Assembly: GCA_963977675.1 (NCBI GenBank)
Contig: CAXBPY010000002.1
Coordinates: 16,179-80,178 of the forward strand
Origin: CAXBPY01 sp003455275
Lineage (GTDB): Bacteria; Bacteroidota; Bacteroidia; Chitinophagales; UBA10324
DNA: 64,000 nucleotides
Direction: 5' to 3'
The notes beneath the pieces are model-generated. The model was not told the origin of the DNA. It ran no database searches and was given only the letters and a program-made list of their open reading frames with translations. Position 1 is the stretch's first letter; the number at the start of each line of letters is the position of its first letter. This document shows positions 43,964 to 52,774 of this stretch, one piece after another. The translations under genes and the position numbers were made by a program.

Positions 43964-45451
43964 GTGAGGCAGAAATATTTTTTAATACTTGTATGTATTT
44001 TTTATGGGGGAGTTTTGTTTTCATGCAAAACTGATTTGAAAGGAAATCTTAAAAACAATCTGACTCCTGAAACACATACGGTGGTGGATACAATTATCCG
44101 GATTGGTGCAGACCGAATGAATGCCCAGGTTGAATTGAAATGGTGGGGCGATGACGCCGACGGATTTATAAAAGGATATGAATTCTCTTTTGACAGCGTG
44201 ATTACAAGTTCAACACATTGGGTTTTTACTTCGAATCAGGACAGCACTTTCATTCTCACGATTCCACCCGGAAAAGACACAATTGATTTTACATTCTGGG
44301 TGCGGGCCATTGACAATCTGGGCTCTCCGGATCCAACTCCCGCGCATTTGGGATTGCCAATAAAAAATTCTCCTCCTTCCGTTCAGTTTATTTCTGCAAC
44401 CAACAATCCGGTTATTTCATTTCCTGTTGTCAGGTTTTATTGGAAAGGTACGGATCCGGATGGCGACGAAAATCTTTCACGATACGAAATCTGCTGGAAT
44501 GATACAGCTCAAACGCCTTACTCAATCGATGTCATTGCTTCGAGCGCAACCTTCATTGCCTCAACATTTTCCACAACCTCTCCTTCAAGCAATGTGTACC
44601 TCAATAACGATTTGACAGCACAGCCGTTCCTGATGAGCGGAATGATTTTGAATGACACTAACCTTCTTTACATACGCGCAGTGGACAAAGCAGAAGCAAA
44701 ATCGGCATTCATTTCTTCTTACAAAATATTTATTAAGAAACCACACTCTTCTAATCTTGTGGTGGAAGCTTATACCTCACCGGCACAGAGTGCCTCTGCG
44801 CTTACTTTTTATTCTCAAAACCTGACCGCATCGGGTGTCGCTGATTTTGATACATTGAATTTGTTTCAACAACAAGGCGGCGTTTATACTCAGCTTGCTC
44901 CGGATAACATTACTCAGTCGAGAATTTTTTCTTTGTTTAATCACATTGTTTGGTTTAGTAATGATGCTTCGAAATCACTATCACTCGGGCAGCGAACGCT
45001 TGATAATTTTTTCAATGCAAACGGAAAACTTTTTATGGCGGTTTATGTCTCATCTACTTTTGATGAGCAATCGACCTTTCTTGATTTCACTCCTGTTCAA
45101 TCGCTGGTAGCTTATAGTGATACTGCCCTGATACTTCAAGATACTTCCAGTGTGTTTTCGCAACAGAGCGGTTATCCTGATTTAAAAAGTTCTGTCATCA
45201 TCAGCAATGTGAAACCTTTCAATCTTATCACGGGTTCCACTCCGATTTATAATGCCAATCTGATAGGTAAAAAGATCAGTACTAACTTTTTGTTTCCATG
45301 GAGCGGCGCTTCCACTGTGATGGCTTCAAAAACCAATCAGAGCGGTCAGATAAATTTTATTTTCTCTTCGCTCGAATTGCAAAAGCTCAATGGACTGAGC
45401 AATGCAGCTCAGTTATTTCAGAAATTATTTGTGACTGAGTTAGGAATGTGA
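43964..45451 (+). CDS. Lipoprotein with fibronectin-like repeats
   Basis: This 495-residue lipoprotein has a lipobox (LFSC, Cys21). The start is GTG; no in-frame ATG fits the signal peptide, and a -7-like TACATTCG lies about 10 bases upstream, implying a short leader. Residues about 55-230 contain two Ig/fibronectin-like domains with FKWWGDDADGFIKGYEFSFD-type segments (VELKWWGDDADGFI and FYWKGTDPDGDENLSRYEICW). The C-terminal half has an alpha/beta character with FNHIVWFSND resembling a glutamine amidotransferase-like or ThuA-like fold, tentatively. The stop overlaps the purN start (TGATG). Confidence 0.7.
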   Translation: MRQKYFLILVCIFYGGVLFSCKTDLKGNLKNNLTPETHTVVDTIIRIGADRMNAQVELKWWGDDADGFIKGYEFSFDSVITSSTHWVFTSNQDSTFILTIPPGKDTIDFTFWVRAIDNLGSPDPTPAHLGLPIKNSPPSVQFISATNNPVISFPVVRFYWKGTDPDGDENLSRYEICWNDTAQTPYSIDVIASSATFIASTFSTTSPSSNVYLNNDLTAQPFLMSGMILNDTNLLYIRAVDKAEAKSAFISSYKIFIKKPHSSNLVVEAYTSPAQSASALTFYSQNLTASGVADFDTLNLFQQQGGVYTQLAPDNITQSRIFSLFNHIVWFSNDASKSLSLGQRTLDNFFNANGKLFMAVYVSSTFDEQSTFLDFTPVQSLVAYSDTALILQDTSSVFSQQSGYPDLKSSVIISNVKPFNLITGSTPIYNANLIGKKISTNFLFPWSGASTVMASKTNQSGQINFIFSSLELQKLNGLSNAAQLFQKLFVTELGM

Positions 45452-46020
45452 TGAACAAAAAACACATTGCCATTTTCGCTTCAGGTAAGGGAAGCAATGC
45501 TCAAAAACTAATTCAGCATTTCAGAAATAATTCATCTGCAGAAATTTCGCTCATTGTTTGTAATAACGAAAAAGCGGAAGTGCTTCAAATTGCTTCAGCA
45601 GAAAAAATTCCTTCGTTCCTGATTTCAAAAAATGATTCACTGCAAAAACTGATTTCGGAATTAAGAAATCATCAGATCGATTTCATTGTGCTCGCCGGCT
45701 ACTTGTTGCTTATTCCAGCAGAGCTGATAAAAGAATTTCCCAACCGGATTATTAATATTCATCCGGCGCTGCTTCCTAAGTTTGGTGGTAAGGGTATGTA
45801 TGGAATGAAAGTTCATGAAGCCGTAAAAAGTTCTGAAGAAAAAAAGTCAGGCATTACCATTCATTTTGTGAATGAAGAATTTGATAAGGGAAAAATTATT
45901 TTTCAGGCAGAAGTATTGTTGAATGAAAATGATTCACCCCAAACTATTGCACAGAAAGTTCAGCAACTCGAACATGAACATTTTGCAAGGGAAATTGAAA
46001 AGATTATTTCTACTGGCTAA
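45451..46020 (+). CDS. purN: Phosphoribosylglycinamide formyltransferase PurN
   Basis: PurN formylates GAR with 10-formyl-THF in purine synthesis. The 189-residue protein has the opening IAIFASGKGSNAQKLI, catalytic Asn/His in RIINIHPALLPKFGGKGMYG, and the catalytic Asp in FVNEEFDKGKIIFQ. The length matches the family. The ATG at 45451 is used; a GTG precedes it directly. It overlaps the lipoprotein stop by one base, an unusual coupling of a purine enzyme to an envelope lipoprotein. Its 3' end overlaps the convergent gene by 11 bases. Confidence 0.94.
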   Translation: MNKKHIAIFASGKGSNAQKLIQHFRNNSSAEISLIVCNNEKAEVLQIASAEKIPSFLISKNDSLQKLISELRNHQIDFIVLAGYLLLIPAELIKEFPNRIINIHPALLPKFGGKGMYGMKVHEAVKSSEEKKSGITIHFVNEEFDKGKIIFQAEVLLNENDSPQTIAQKVQQLEHEHFAREIEKIISTG

Positions 46021-46672
46021 TCATCCAAAGAAGGACGGGTTTTTTAGAAGCAGATAAAAGTGTATCAAGCTTCATCATAAAATTGTTTGATACAGCCGGA
46101 CAACCCCAGCTTTCCGGAGCTCCTTCAGGATAAAGCTCATCATCCGGAACTATCTCCCATGAGTGCAGCACAATTGTGCGGTCGTAGGCATTAGAGTTCG
46201 TTGAATCCAACCCATACAAAAGATATTTCACATGCATTCCAAAAACACTGTAGCCGCGCTCACCGATTTTATACTTTCCAAGTGAAGAGCAATGACTTTC
46301 AGGAATATTACTGAAAACAGGTTTGGTTTTAGAATCAGTGGTTTGCCAGCCGTTTGCTCCGCAGCCATGAGTCACTAAACCTGAAGCAGAAATATTTTTG
46401 GTTTTAAAATTCCAGACTGCAAATCTTTTTTTTCCTGAATGAACACTCATATCGGCAATGAAACAGAAATCAGTGTTAAATTTTTTTTGCGAACAAAACA
46501 TTAATGCCTTCTCTCCATATTTCGCAAGGCGCGCTGTATCTAGAATGTTAATTTGCTCCTCGGTTGCGGTCTTATTTTTTCCGGTGCCACTTATTTCAGC
46601 GCAATTGGAAAACAAGAACAGGGGAATCATAACACGGTACAAAAACTCTGAAGCACGAATTGAATACTTCAT
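46010..46672 (-). CDS. Exported murein L,D-transpeptidase-like protein (YkuD_2)
   Basis: The 220-residue protein has a signal segment (IPLFLFSNC; Cys24 makes only a poor lipobox). The catalytic region has VLHSWEIVPDDELYPEGAPESWGCPAV, where the nucleophilic Cys and neighbouring His of the L,D-transpeptidase family (YkuD_2 type) are visible. A Gly-rich segment VTHGCGANG lies before it. Such enzymes may cross-link peptidoglycan or attach proteins to it, but activity of the YkuD_2 type is not well established. It overlaps the purN 3' end by 11 bases. Confidence 0.82.
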   Translation of the reverse strand: MKYSIRASEFLYRVMIPLFLFSNCAEISGTGKNKTATEEQINILDTARLAKYGEKALMFCSQKKFNTDFCFIADMSVHSGKKRFAVWNFKTKNISASGLVTHGCGANGWQTTDSKTKPVFSNIPESHCSSLGKYKIGERGYSVFGMHVKYLLYGLDSTNSNAYDRTIVLHSWEIVPDDELYPEGAPESWGCPAVSNNFMMKLDTLLSASKKPVLLWMISQ

Positions 46673-46769
46673 GAAACAATTTGATATTATCCAACGAAAT
46701 ATTTCTTAAGAAATTATTCAAGATCAAATCTTTTCCAAAGAAAAAAAGTCATTTTGCTGATTCACAATT

Positions 46770-47939
46770 TCATCTTAATAAAGTTACATATGATGAAATT
46801 GCGCTTTTAATAAACGGTTTTAGGTTTTCTCCTGCTTGCATGATTAAATCTGTATCCATTGGAAATGCAGCTGGCAGTGTGTGTTGCAGCTTGGCGCGAC
46901 TTGCATCACTCAGTGCATTCAAATCTCCAATCGCAGTAGCGCTGATATATTGAAAATTGGCTACGGAACTTACCGGCACAGACTGTATCAGTTCATTATT
47001 TGCTGTGAAGAATTGAACCACTGCTCCAATTGTCGATTCTTTTTTCTGAACGGTTTCAATAACATCGCATGAAATTGTTTTATACTTTTTTGTTTTAATG
47101 TCGTTACCCAAACTATCCTTCATTACATTTCCTTTTGCATCCAGCACATATTCCCAGCCATCTTCTACCTTTTTAGAATCAGTGTATTTATTCTTCAATA
47201 CCTGCTCCGGGCCGGCTTCGATTCTGCTAAGTTTTACCAGAACACGATAACCGTAATAAACTGAAGTATCAGCCTTTTCATCAAATTTCACCCAGAAAGA
47301 ATTCAGACCAATCAGATCAATAGTGGTGAGTTCCTTTTCTAATCCAACAGGCATAACAGTTTCTGAAAGATTGGCAACCTGAAGTATAACATGGCTAAGG
47401 CCGGCTTCATAGGCTCGTTGCAGCTGTGCATTTGTGTCACGAAAATTTGGATAGAGCTCATTAGTGCGCAGCAATTCATTGTATGCATCGCGTGCATCGA
47501 AACGGTTTTTTGTTTCAAGCAATTTCATGGCGTGTGTGTAGAGATATTCTGCTGCCTTTGTTTTAGCATCTATTAAATCATTGTCGTTAATATTTTGAAA
47601 GACCGCATCACGATTCTTGCTTGTAATATGGATTGGCAACACGGGAGAAACCAAAATGTATCGTTGACGAATTCCATCGAGTGTGTTATAAATATTTTCT
47701 AAGTAAACAGGATTACCGGTCTTCTTCCAAAAATTAATTTGCTGCATGTCACGCGCATAAGCTTTTGCATATGCCTCTTCAAGAAGTAACCCGTATTTAT
47801 CCTTGCCTTCATTATTACGAACACGGCGAAGTGCCTTTGTAAATGCATCGTCATAATTTCCTTTACGCAATTCTTTTTGAATGCTGCTGCATGAATCAAG
47901 AAGAGTTACTGCCAGAAAGAGTAGAAAAATCTTTTTCAT
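46770..47939 (-). CDS. Lipoprotein of unknown function, helical N-terminal half
   Basis: This 389-residue lipoprotein has a lipobox (LLDSC, Cys17). Residues 20-175 are helical and include TPR-like stretches (RKGNYDDAFTKALRRVRNNEGKDKYGLLLEEAYAKAY region, and TKAAEYLYTHAMKLLETKNRFDARDAYNELL region). Residues about 175-389 are beta-rich with no family I recognise. The N-terminal repeats suggest a scaffold role in the periplasm or outer membrane. The gene stands alone between a convergent-sided neighbour and the TMTC-like gene on the same strand, whose stop is 77 bases away on the other side. Confidence 0.65.
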   Translation of the reverse strand: MKKIFLLFLAVTLLDSCSSIQKELRKGNYDDAFTKALRRVRNNEGKDKYGLLLEEAYAKAYARDMQQINFWKKTGNPVYLENIYNTLDGIRQRYILVSPVLPIHITSKNRDAVFQNINDNDLIDAKTKAAEYLYTHAMKLLETKNRFDARDAYNELLRTNELYPNFRDTNAQLQRAYEAGLSHVILQVANLSETVMPVGLEKELTTIDLIGLNSFWVKFDEKADTSVYYGYRVLVKLSRIEAGPEQVLKNKYTDSKKVEDGWEYVLDAKGNVMKDSLGNDIKTKKYKTISCDVIETVQKKESTIGAVVQFFTANNELIQSVPVSSVANFQYISATAIGDLNALSDASRAKLQHTLPAAFPMDTDLIMQAGENLKPFIKSAISSYVTLLR

Positions 47940-48016
47940 AAAATATAAATTTTAATTGAACTAATGGTCTCTAGGCAAAGGGTGTGCAAGAAATATAATC
48001 CAGTGGTTTACAGAAG

Positions 48017-50203
48017 CTATTGCGCTACATCCAGCTTCTGTTCAAGCGATTTTGATTTTGCAAGGCAATCATCAGCCATCGAATTATTTCCGGCGCTTCG
48101 ATAAGCAACACTTAGATTAAAATAAAGACGGGAATTATTTGGAAACATTTGAATTCCCTGATTCAACACAGAAATAGCGGCATCTACATTCCGGCTCATG
48201 CCATAGGCAGTTCCAAGGTTTTCATAAATTTCTGCATTAAGCGGGTCCACTTTTTTAGCTTTTTCCAAAAAGTAAATTGCCGAATCGAGTTTGTTGAAAT
48301 ACATTCCATAACAAACTCCTATTTTAAAAAGTGCGTCAGGAAACTCCGGCAGAATTTTTAGCGCGATCTGATAATTCAATAATGCCGAATCGGGCTTTTT
48401 CATATTTTCATATACTAACCCTGTGACATAATAAGGAACCGGCATGCCGGGCGACTTATAAATAAAATTATGAACTGAATCTTCTTGGGCCTGGTAATCT
48501 TTCCAGTTGACCAAAAGTGTTTTTAAATTTTTATATGCATCTGTATAGTTTGGATACATCACCAATGCTTCTTTGTAATAATGAAATGAAGTTGCATAAT
48601 CTGTATCACCTTTGAAATAAGCATTTCCCAATAACAAATACGCATTGCTGTATTTCGGGTATAGTTGCAAAGCTTTTTTCAAATAAGTTTTTGCCAGGTC
48701 AGTCATCTTCTTTTTCTCCTGGGGATTTTTCTCTTTGTCAGCATAATCAAGTAGAACACCGCCAGCAGCATTATTTGCTTTCGCGCTGTTTGGCGAATTG
48801 AGAACATCAGTAGTGAAGAGGGAAAAATTATTTTCCCAGGCGGGATTGCGGGCAATTGTTCTGACTGAATAAAGCAGCATAATGATCGAGAAAACCGAAA
48901 CTGCGAAGCGCGCAAACTGATTTGGAGATTTGGAGATTTGAAGATTTGAAAATGAGGTTTCCCTTGCTGTTAAATAATCTGACAACCTATGAATGCCGAA
49001 TGCAAGTAACAAGCAAAATCCAAGCGAAGGCATGAATACAAATCGCTCACTCATAAAAGTGCCGACAGGAAAAACAAGATTGCTTACGACTGAAAATGTA
49101 AGTGAGAAAAACAAAATGCTGAAAGCAATGAGCGGTTCTCTTTTCCAAAATCTGAAAGCGCAGAATGCTGCAAAGGCAATCACTGCAAGCGTGAGCAACA
49201 CAGCGGGCGACGAAAATGTTTGCGCAGTAATAGCAAACGGATAATAATCGCTCGTAAGCTTGAGCGGGAACACGAGCAGCAATAAATATTTTCCGAAAGT
49301 GAAAATGATGGTGGCAAATTTTTCTGCTGCCGTCATTCCGGTGAAAGGATTGTTCATCAGCTCCGTTACTTCTTTTCCCAGTGAAGTGTTAGTGAACGAT
49401 TGCCGAAGAATGAGAAACAAAACTGTCGCAACTGCCAGAGGAAGCATGAGTGAGATGAATTGATTCCGTTCGCTCTTTCTAAAAAGCATCCACGCGAGCG
49501 GCACCACCAGAAAAAAAGTAATTGCATTTTCTTTCGAAAGCATTCCGAGGAAGAAACAAACAAAGCTCAAAATCATTTTCGCCATAGAACGCGCGCCGTC
49601 CATGTATTGTAGCAGCAGGTAAGTGCCCATGGAGCAGAACAACATACTCATGATTTCATCGCGGCCTTTAATGTTCGCAATAGCTTCGGTGTGCATTGGG
49701 TGTGCGATGAAAAGCAGTGTGGTGAGCAGCGGCAGCAATTTGAATCTTCCGTATCGTTCTGAATGAAGAAGAAGTTGCTTCAGCATTAAGTAAATGAAAA
49801 TACCGCACAGTGCATAGAGCAACACATTGATGAAATGACTGGTGTGAGGCGAATCACCAAAGTATTCCTTCTCCAATGCAAAGGTCACAAGCGAGAGCGG
49901 ACGATAGCGACCACCTGCCACTAAATTTTTTTCTACTTTAAAAAATCCGAGGAAGGTATCGTGCGTGAGAATGTCTTTAATTCCTTTTGCGCCCTGCTGC
50001 GTGAACATGTTATCGTTGATCACAATGGAATCATCTTGCGCATATTCGAAACTGAGTGTATTGAAGTAAAGAAGAAACGAAACCAGAGCAATAAGAAAAA
50101 ATGCACCTGAATTTTTCAGATACCATGGCGCATTATCCAACTTAAAATTTTTTTTCGGTGCGGATTTTTTTGGCTCGGGCTGCTTCGCAGATTTTTTGCT
50201 CAT
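48017..50203 (-). CDS. TMTC-like GT-C membrane protein with C-terminal TPR repeats
   Basis: The 728-residue protein opens with a basic Lys/Pro tail, then a membrane region of about 10-12 helices. FEYAQDDSIVINDNMFTQQG carries the acidic pair near the first helix, and GRYRPLSLVTFALEKEYFG and FIAHPMHTEAIANIKGRDEIMSMLF are typical of TMTC-like GT-C enzymes. Residues about 490-720 are tetratricopeptide repeats (YSNAYLLLGNAYFKGD and six others). Relatives transfer mannose to proteins in animals; bacterial ones are mostly uncharacterised. A loop between two helices (about residues 415-430) is encoded by an octad repeat array. A paralogue lies at 54349. Confidence 0.82.
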   Translation of the reverse strand: MSKKSAKQPEPKKSAPKKNFKLDNAPWYLKNSGAFFLIALVSFLLYFNTLSFEYAQDDSIVINDNMFTQQGAKGIKDILTHDTFLGFFKVEKNLVAGGRYRPLSLVTFALEKEYFGDSPHTSHFINVLLYALCGIFIYLMLKQLLLHSERYGRFKLLPLLTTLLFIAHPMHTEAIANIKGRDEIMSMLFCSMGTYLLLQYMDGARSMAKMILSFVCFFLGMLSKENAITFFLVVPLAWMLFRKSERNQFISLMLPLAVATVLFLILRQSFTNTSLGKEVTELMNNPFTGMTAAEKFATIIFTFGKYLLLLVFPLKLTSDYYPFAITAQTFSSPAVLLTLAVIAFAAFCAFRFWKREPLIAFSILFFSLTFSVVSNLVFPVGTFMSERFVFMPSLGFCLLLAFGIHRLSDYLTARETSFSNLQISKSPNQFARFAVSVFSIIMLLYSVRTIARNPAWENNFSLFTTDVLNSPNSAKANNAAGGVLLDYADKEKNPQEKKKMTDLAKTYLKKALQLYPKYSNAYLLLGNAYFKGDTDYATSFHYYKEALVMYPNYTDAYKNLKTLLVNWKDYQAQEDSVHNFIYKSPGMPVPYYVTGLVYENMKKPDSALLNYQIALKILPEFPDALFKIGVCYGMYFNKLDSAIYFLEKAKKVDPLNAEIYENLGTAYGMSRNVDAAISVLNQGIQMFPNNSRLYFNLSVAYRSAGNNSMADDCLAKSKSLEQKLDVAQ
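48921..48952. repeat. In-frame octad array inside the TMTC-like gene
   Basis: Four 8-base units follow each other exactly: TTTGGAGA, TTTGGAGA, TTTGAAGA and TTTGAAAA. They encode FSNLQISKSPN on the minus strand. Gain or loss of one unit would shift the reading frame. Confidence 0.85.
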
Positions 50204-50273
50204 GGAATAAAAATAATTTCCGCCTCAACTGAGAAGAGAAGAAGATTGAACAAGGATATGTGGGAATGAAAAT

Positions 50274-50318
50274 TTATTTCAACTTATCACTCAGCAATCT
50301 CACTTCCAGCACCTCACC
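50274..50318 (-). pseudogene. Remnant of a second gpsA 3' end
   Basis: The minus strand reads GEVLEVRLLSDKLK followed by a stop. The last ten residues, EVRLLSDKLK, are identical to the end of the intact gpsA product. The DNA differs at synonymous positions: GTG for GTT, AGA for CGG, CTG for TTG, AGT for TCT, AAG for AAA and TAA for TAG. It therefore looks like the tail of a diverged gpsA allele rather than a recent copy. The upstream sequence is not gpsA-like. Confidence 0.65.
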
Positions 50319-50349
50319 AACTTTGGTGCCCCTATCCTAAGGAGAGGGA
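50310..50349. repeat. Two adjacent small hairpins (REP-like element)
   Basis: CACCAA-CT-TTGGTG (6-bp perfect stem) is followed by CCCTATCC-TAA-GGAGAGGG (8-bp stem, one mismatch). The pair lies between the gpsA remnant and the intact gpsA stop, and may be a repeated extragenic element. Confidence 0.45.
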
Positions 50350-50358
50350 TGAATACTT

Positions 50359-51357
50359 CTATTTCAATTTATCAGACAACAACCGAACTTCTAATAAGGG
50401 AGAAAATTTCTGATAAAGAATATTGTAAACTGCCTGAGCAATTGGCATGTCCACCTTGTATTTTTTGTTTACTTCGTTAATGCAGGCGCTCGCGTAGTAA
50501 CCTTCAGCAATCATGTTCATTTCCATTTGTGCGCTCTTCACGGAGTAGCCGCGCCCAATCATATTTCCGAAAGTTCGGTTGCGGCTGAACTGGGAGTAAG
50601 CAGTCACTAACAAATCTCCAAGGTAAGCGGAGTCCTTTATGTCGCGGCTAATCGGATGCACTGCTTTCACAAACCGTTCAATCTCTTCAATGGCATTGCT
50701 GATGAGCACTGCCTGAAAATTATCGCCGTATCCAAGTCCGTTGCAAATGCCTGAAGCAATTGCATAAACATTTTTGAGCACCGCCGAATATTCTGTTCCA
50801 TAAATGTCATCGCTTGTATTTGTTTTCATGTAGCGGCAACGGAGCATGTTCGCTACCAAATTGGCAGTATTTGAATCCTGAGATGCAATGGTGAGATAAG
50901 AAAGTTTTTCGAGTGCAACTTCTTCGGCATGACATGGTCCGCTAATTACCGCCAAATTGCTGTATTGAACTGCGAAGTGATTGTGAAAGTAATCAGCCAT
51001 TACCGAATTCTCCTGAGGAATCATTCCTTTTACGGCAGAAACTATCAGTTTGTGTTTTAAATCTTGCGGGTGAATTGCAGCTAATGTTATTTTTATAAAG
51101 GCAGAAGGAACAGCCAGAAAAATAATTTCGCTCTTACGAATTGTGTCAATCAAATCTTCAGAAACATGAATCGAATTTTTTTCGAAGTGAACCGAGCTGA
51201 TGTATCGTGAATTGTGCCCATGCTCCTTCAATGCTTTTCTTGAATCCGGGTTTCGAACCCACCAGTTAACTGCATGTTTATTATCTGTCAAAACTTTTGT
51301 AAGGGCAGTAGCCCAACTGCCACCACCAATCATTGCTGCTTTTATTACGCTTGCCAT
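50359..51357 (-). CDS. gpsA: NAD(P)-dependent glycerol-3-phosphate dehydrogenase GpsA
   Basis: GpsA makes glycerol-3-phosphate from dihydroxyacetone phosphate for phospholipids. The 332-residue protein has the nucleotide-binding AAMIGGGSWATALTKVL, VSAVKGMIP, the VISGPCHAEEVA segment, the catalytic Lys in EYSAVLKNVYAIASG and NAIEEIERFVKA. It ends in EVRLLSDKLK. PlsC at 11 kb would use the same metabolite downstream. A second, synonymously diverged copy of the terminal codons lies 40-85 bases beyond the stop. Confidence 0.95.
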   Translation of the reverse strand: MASVIKAAMIGGGSWATALTKVLTDNKHAVNWWVRNPDSRKALKEHGHNSRYISSVHFEKNSIHVSEDLIDTIRKSEIIFLAVPSAFIKITLAAIHPQDLKHKLIVSAVKGMIPQENSVMADYFHNHFAVQYSNLAVISGPCHAEEVALEKLSYLTIASQDSNTANLVANMLRCRYMKTNTSDDIYGTEYSAVLKNVYAIASGICNGLGYGDNFQAVLISNAIEEIERFVKAVHPISRDIKDSAYLGDLLVTAYSQFSRNRTFGNMIGRGYSVKSAQMEMNMIAEGYYASACINEVNKKYKVDMPIAQAVYNILYQKFSPLLEVRLLSDKLK

Positions 51358-51411
51358 ATTGTTGCGAACATAATTAGGAAATCAATCGGATTAAATCCGG
51401 GTGCGCATATT

Positions 51412-51897
51412 TCATTCACCCAATTCTTCGCGGATGACATCCCACACCAAGTCAATTTCAAATCCCTTCAGTGCTAAATATTGCGACAGCTTACCTTTTT
51501 TGTTAAAGTCTGAAAATGATTTCAGTGACGGAAGTTTTTTTTGTATCAGTTTCTTTATCGTTTTACGGTAATCATTGTTGTCAATTTCTTTCAATCCGGT
51601 TTCAATATTTTTTTCTGAAACTCCTTTTCGCTGCAGTTGCTGAGTGATTTTGTTTTTTCCCCAGTGCTTGATACGAAATTTTCCTCCGGCAAAAGATTTT
51701 GCGAATCTTTCTTCACTCAAAAAACCTTCTTCAATTAAATCGGAAATTATTTGCTGAATGTCTTTGTACTTCACTTCCCACGAAAAAAGTTTTTCTTTTA
51801 ATTCACTGTGACTGCGTTCCTGCAAAGCGCACCAGCGCCGCGCTTTTACTAAAGCTTCCGCATAAAGCAAAGGAGCTTTCTTTTTTTTATCAATCAT
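51412..51897 (-). CDS. recX: Regulatory protein RecX
   Basis: RecX binds RecA filaments and limits RecA activity. The 161-residue protein has the three-helix repeats of the family: LVKARRWCALQERSHSELKEKL, ISDLIEEGFLSEERFAKSFAGGKFRIKHWGKNKITQQLQRKGV and a shorter last repeat. The start is 13 bases beyond the RidA stop, so it may be transcribed with the ALDH-RidA genes. recA itself is not nearby. Confidence 0.9.
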   Translation of the reverse strand: MIDKKKKAPLLYAEALVKARRWCALQERSHSELKEKLFSWEVKYKDIQQIISDLIEEGFLSEERFAKSFAGGKFRIKHWGKNKITQQLQRKGVSEKNIETGLKEIDNNDYRKTIKKLIQKKLPSLKSFSDFNKKGKLSQYLALKGFEIDLVWDVIREELGE

Positions 51898-51910
51898 TCA
51901 GCAAGAGAAT

Positions 51911-52321
51911 TCAAATGATTGCAATACACTTCAACTCAATCGCAATTGGTGTGGGCAGCGATTTTATTTCCACTGTGGTGCGGCAGGGTTGGTTGTCTTT
52001 AAAATATTCAGCGTAAATTTTATTGTAAGTTTCAAAATCATCTTTCATGTTGGTGAGAAAAACGGTGACATCAATCAACTTATCCCAACTGCTTCCGCTT
52101 TCTTCCAAAACTGTTCTCACATTTTTGAAAACAGAATGACACTGCGCAGCAATATCATACTTCGTCAATTTTCCTGAAGCATCATATTCATTTCCGGGAA
52201 TATTGTTCGTACCTGCTTCGCGCGAGCCGATGCCGGAAAGAAAAAGTAAATTTCCAACACGACGCGCATGAGGATATAATCCAACAGGCTTCGGTGCTTT
52301 ATCAGTAGAAAACTTGTTCAT
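51911..52321 (-). CDS. RidA-family protein, possible 2-aminomuconate deaminase
   Basis: This 136-residue protein has the RidA fold; the segment KPVGLYPHARRVGNLLFLSGIGSR with a PHARR opening and VFLTNMKDDFETYNKIYAEYF are visible, plus RTTVEIKSLPTPIAIELKCIA. The PHARRVG opening and the dehydrogenase gene upstream resemble 2-aminomuconate deaminases of the kynurenine degradation route, so I prefer that over the housekeeping RidA imine deaminase. The ATG is the first octad of the repeat that begins the four-helix-bundle cassette. It probably forms one transcript with the dehydrogenase. Confidence 0.78.
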   Translation of the reverse strand: MNKFSTDKAPKPVGLYPHARRVGNLLFLSGIGSREAGTNNIPGNEYDASGKLTKYDIAAQCHSVFKNVRTVLEESGSSWDKLIDVTVFLTNMKDDFETYNKIYAEYFKDNQPCRTTVEIKSLPTPIAIELKCIAII

Positions 52322-52348
52322 TAGTTCATTAGTTTATTGGTTTATTGG
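52319..52348. repeat. Left octad array flanking the four-helix-bundle cassette
   Basis: Units CATTAGTT, CATTAGTT, TATTGGTT and TATTGG follow with no gap. The array begins at the RidA start codon and contains the stop codon of the four-helix-bundle gene. Its last 22 bases match the reverse complement of the right array at 19 positions. Confidence 0.75.
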
Positions 52349-52733
52349 AAGCTGCAAGTTCAGTCGTTTTGCTATTTGCTCTTTCGACAAAATTGATATA
52401 GGCATTTAGTTTTTGATGCAATATTTCAATCTCTAAGAAAAGTGAATCAAATATTTCCTTTGAAATCAAATTTCTTCTTGCTGCCTTATTCAACCACGAT
52501 TTAGATTCTAATAGTGACCCCCTGCTTATATGTAGAAATCGCTTATCTTCCTTGAATGTAAATCTTCCATATCCTTCAGCAATGTTTGCCGAAATAGAAT
52601 CCGTTGAGCGCACCCATTGTTTTCCTACAGTATCCTTTTCAAAATATTTCCAATTAACAACTTCGTTCCAGATTTTATCTGAAAATGTTTCTGCGAGATT
52701 GTAAACATCCAGATTTTCTAAAGTGTATTTCAT
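52329..52733 (-). CDS. Four-helix-bundle protein (23S rRNA intervening-sequence type)
   Basis: The 134-residue protein matches the four-helix-bundle family first found in 23S rRNA intervening sequences: LDVYNLAETFSDKIWNEV near the start, the conserved QWVRSTDSISANIAEGYGRF, KRFLHISRGSLLESKSWL and a final helix. Its last residues (SNKPIN) are encoded by the octad array. It lies in the exact gap between the dehydrogenase and RidA genes, bounded by inverted octad arrays. The function of the family is not known. The insertion looks like a small cassette. Confidence 0.88.
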   Translation of the reverse strand: MKYTLENLDVYNLAETFSDKIWNEVVNWKYFEKDTVGKQWVRSTDSISANIAEGYGRFTFKEDKRFLHISRGSLLESKSWLNKAARRNLISKEIFDSLFLEIEILHQKLNAYINFVERANSKTTELAASNKPIN

Positions 52734-52774
52734 AAAAAATAATTTTTTGATTTAGCCATAAGCAAATTGTATTT

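Noticed and set aside
46702..46713. Palindrome TTTCTTAAGAAA upstream of the YkuD_2 gene
   Set aside because: A 12-base palindrome of low complexity in AT-rich DNA can occur by chance; no second copy or known operator fits it.
46681..46953. Frame of 90 codons between the YkuD_2 and lipoprotein genes
   Set aside because: It overlaps the end of the lipoprotein gene and shows no conserved sequence; the intergenic part is AT-rich.
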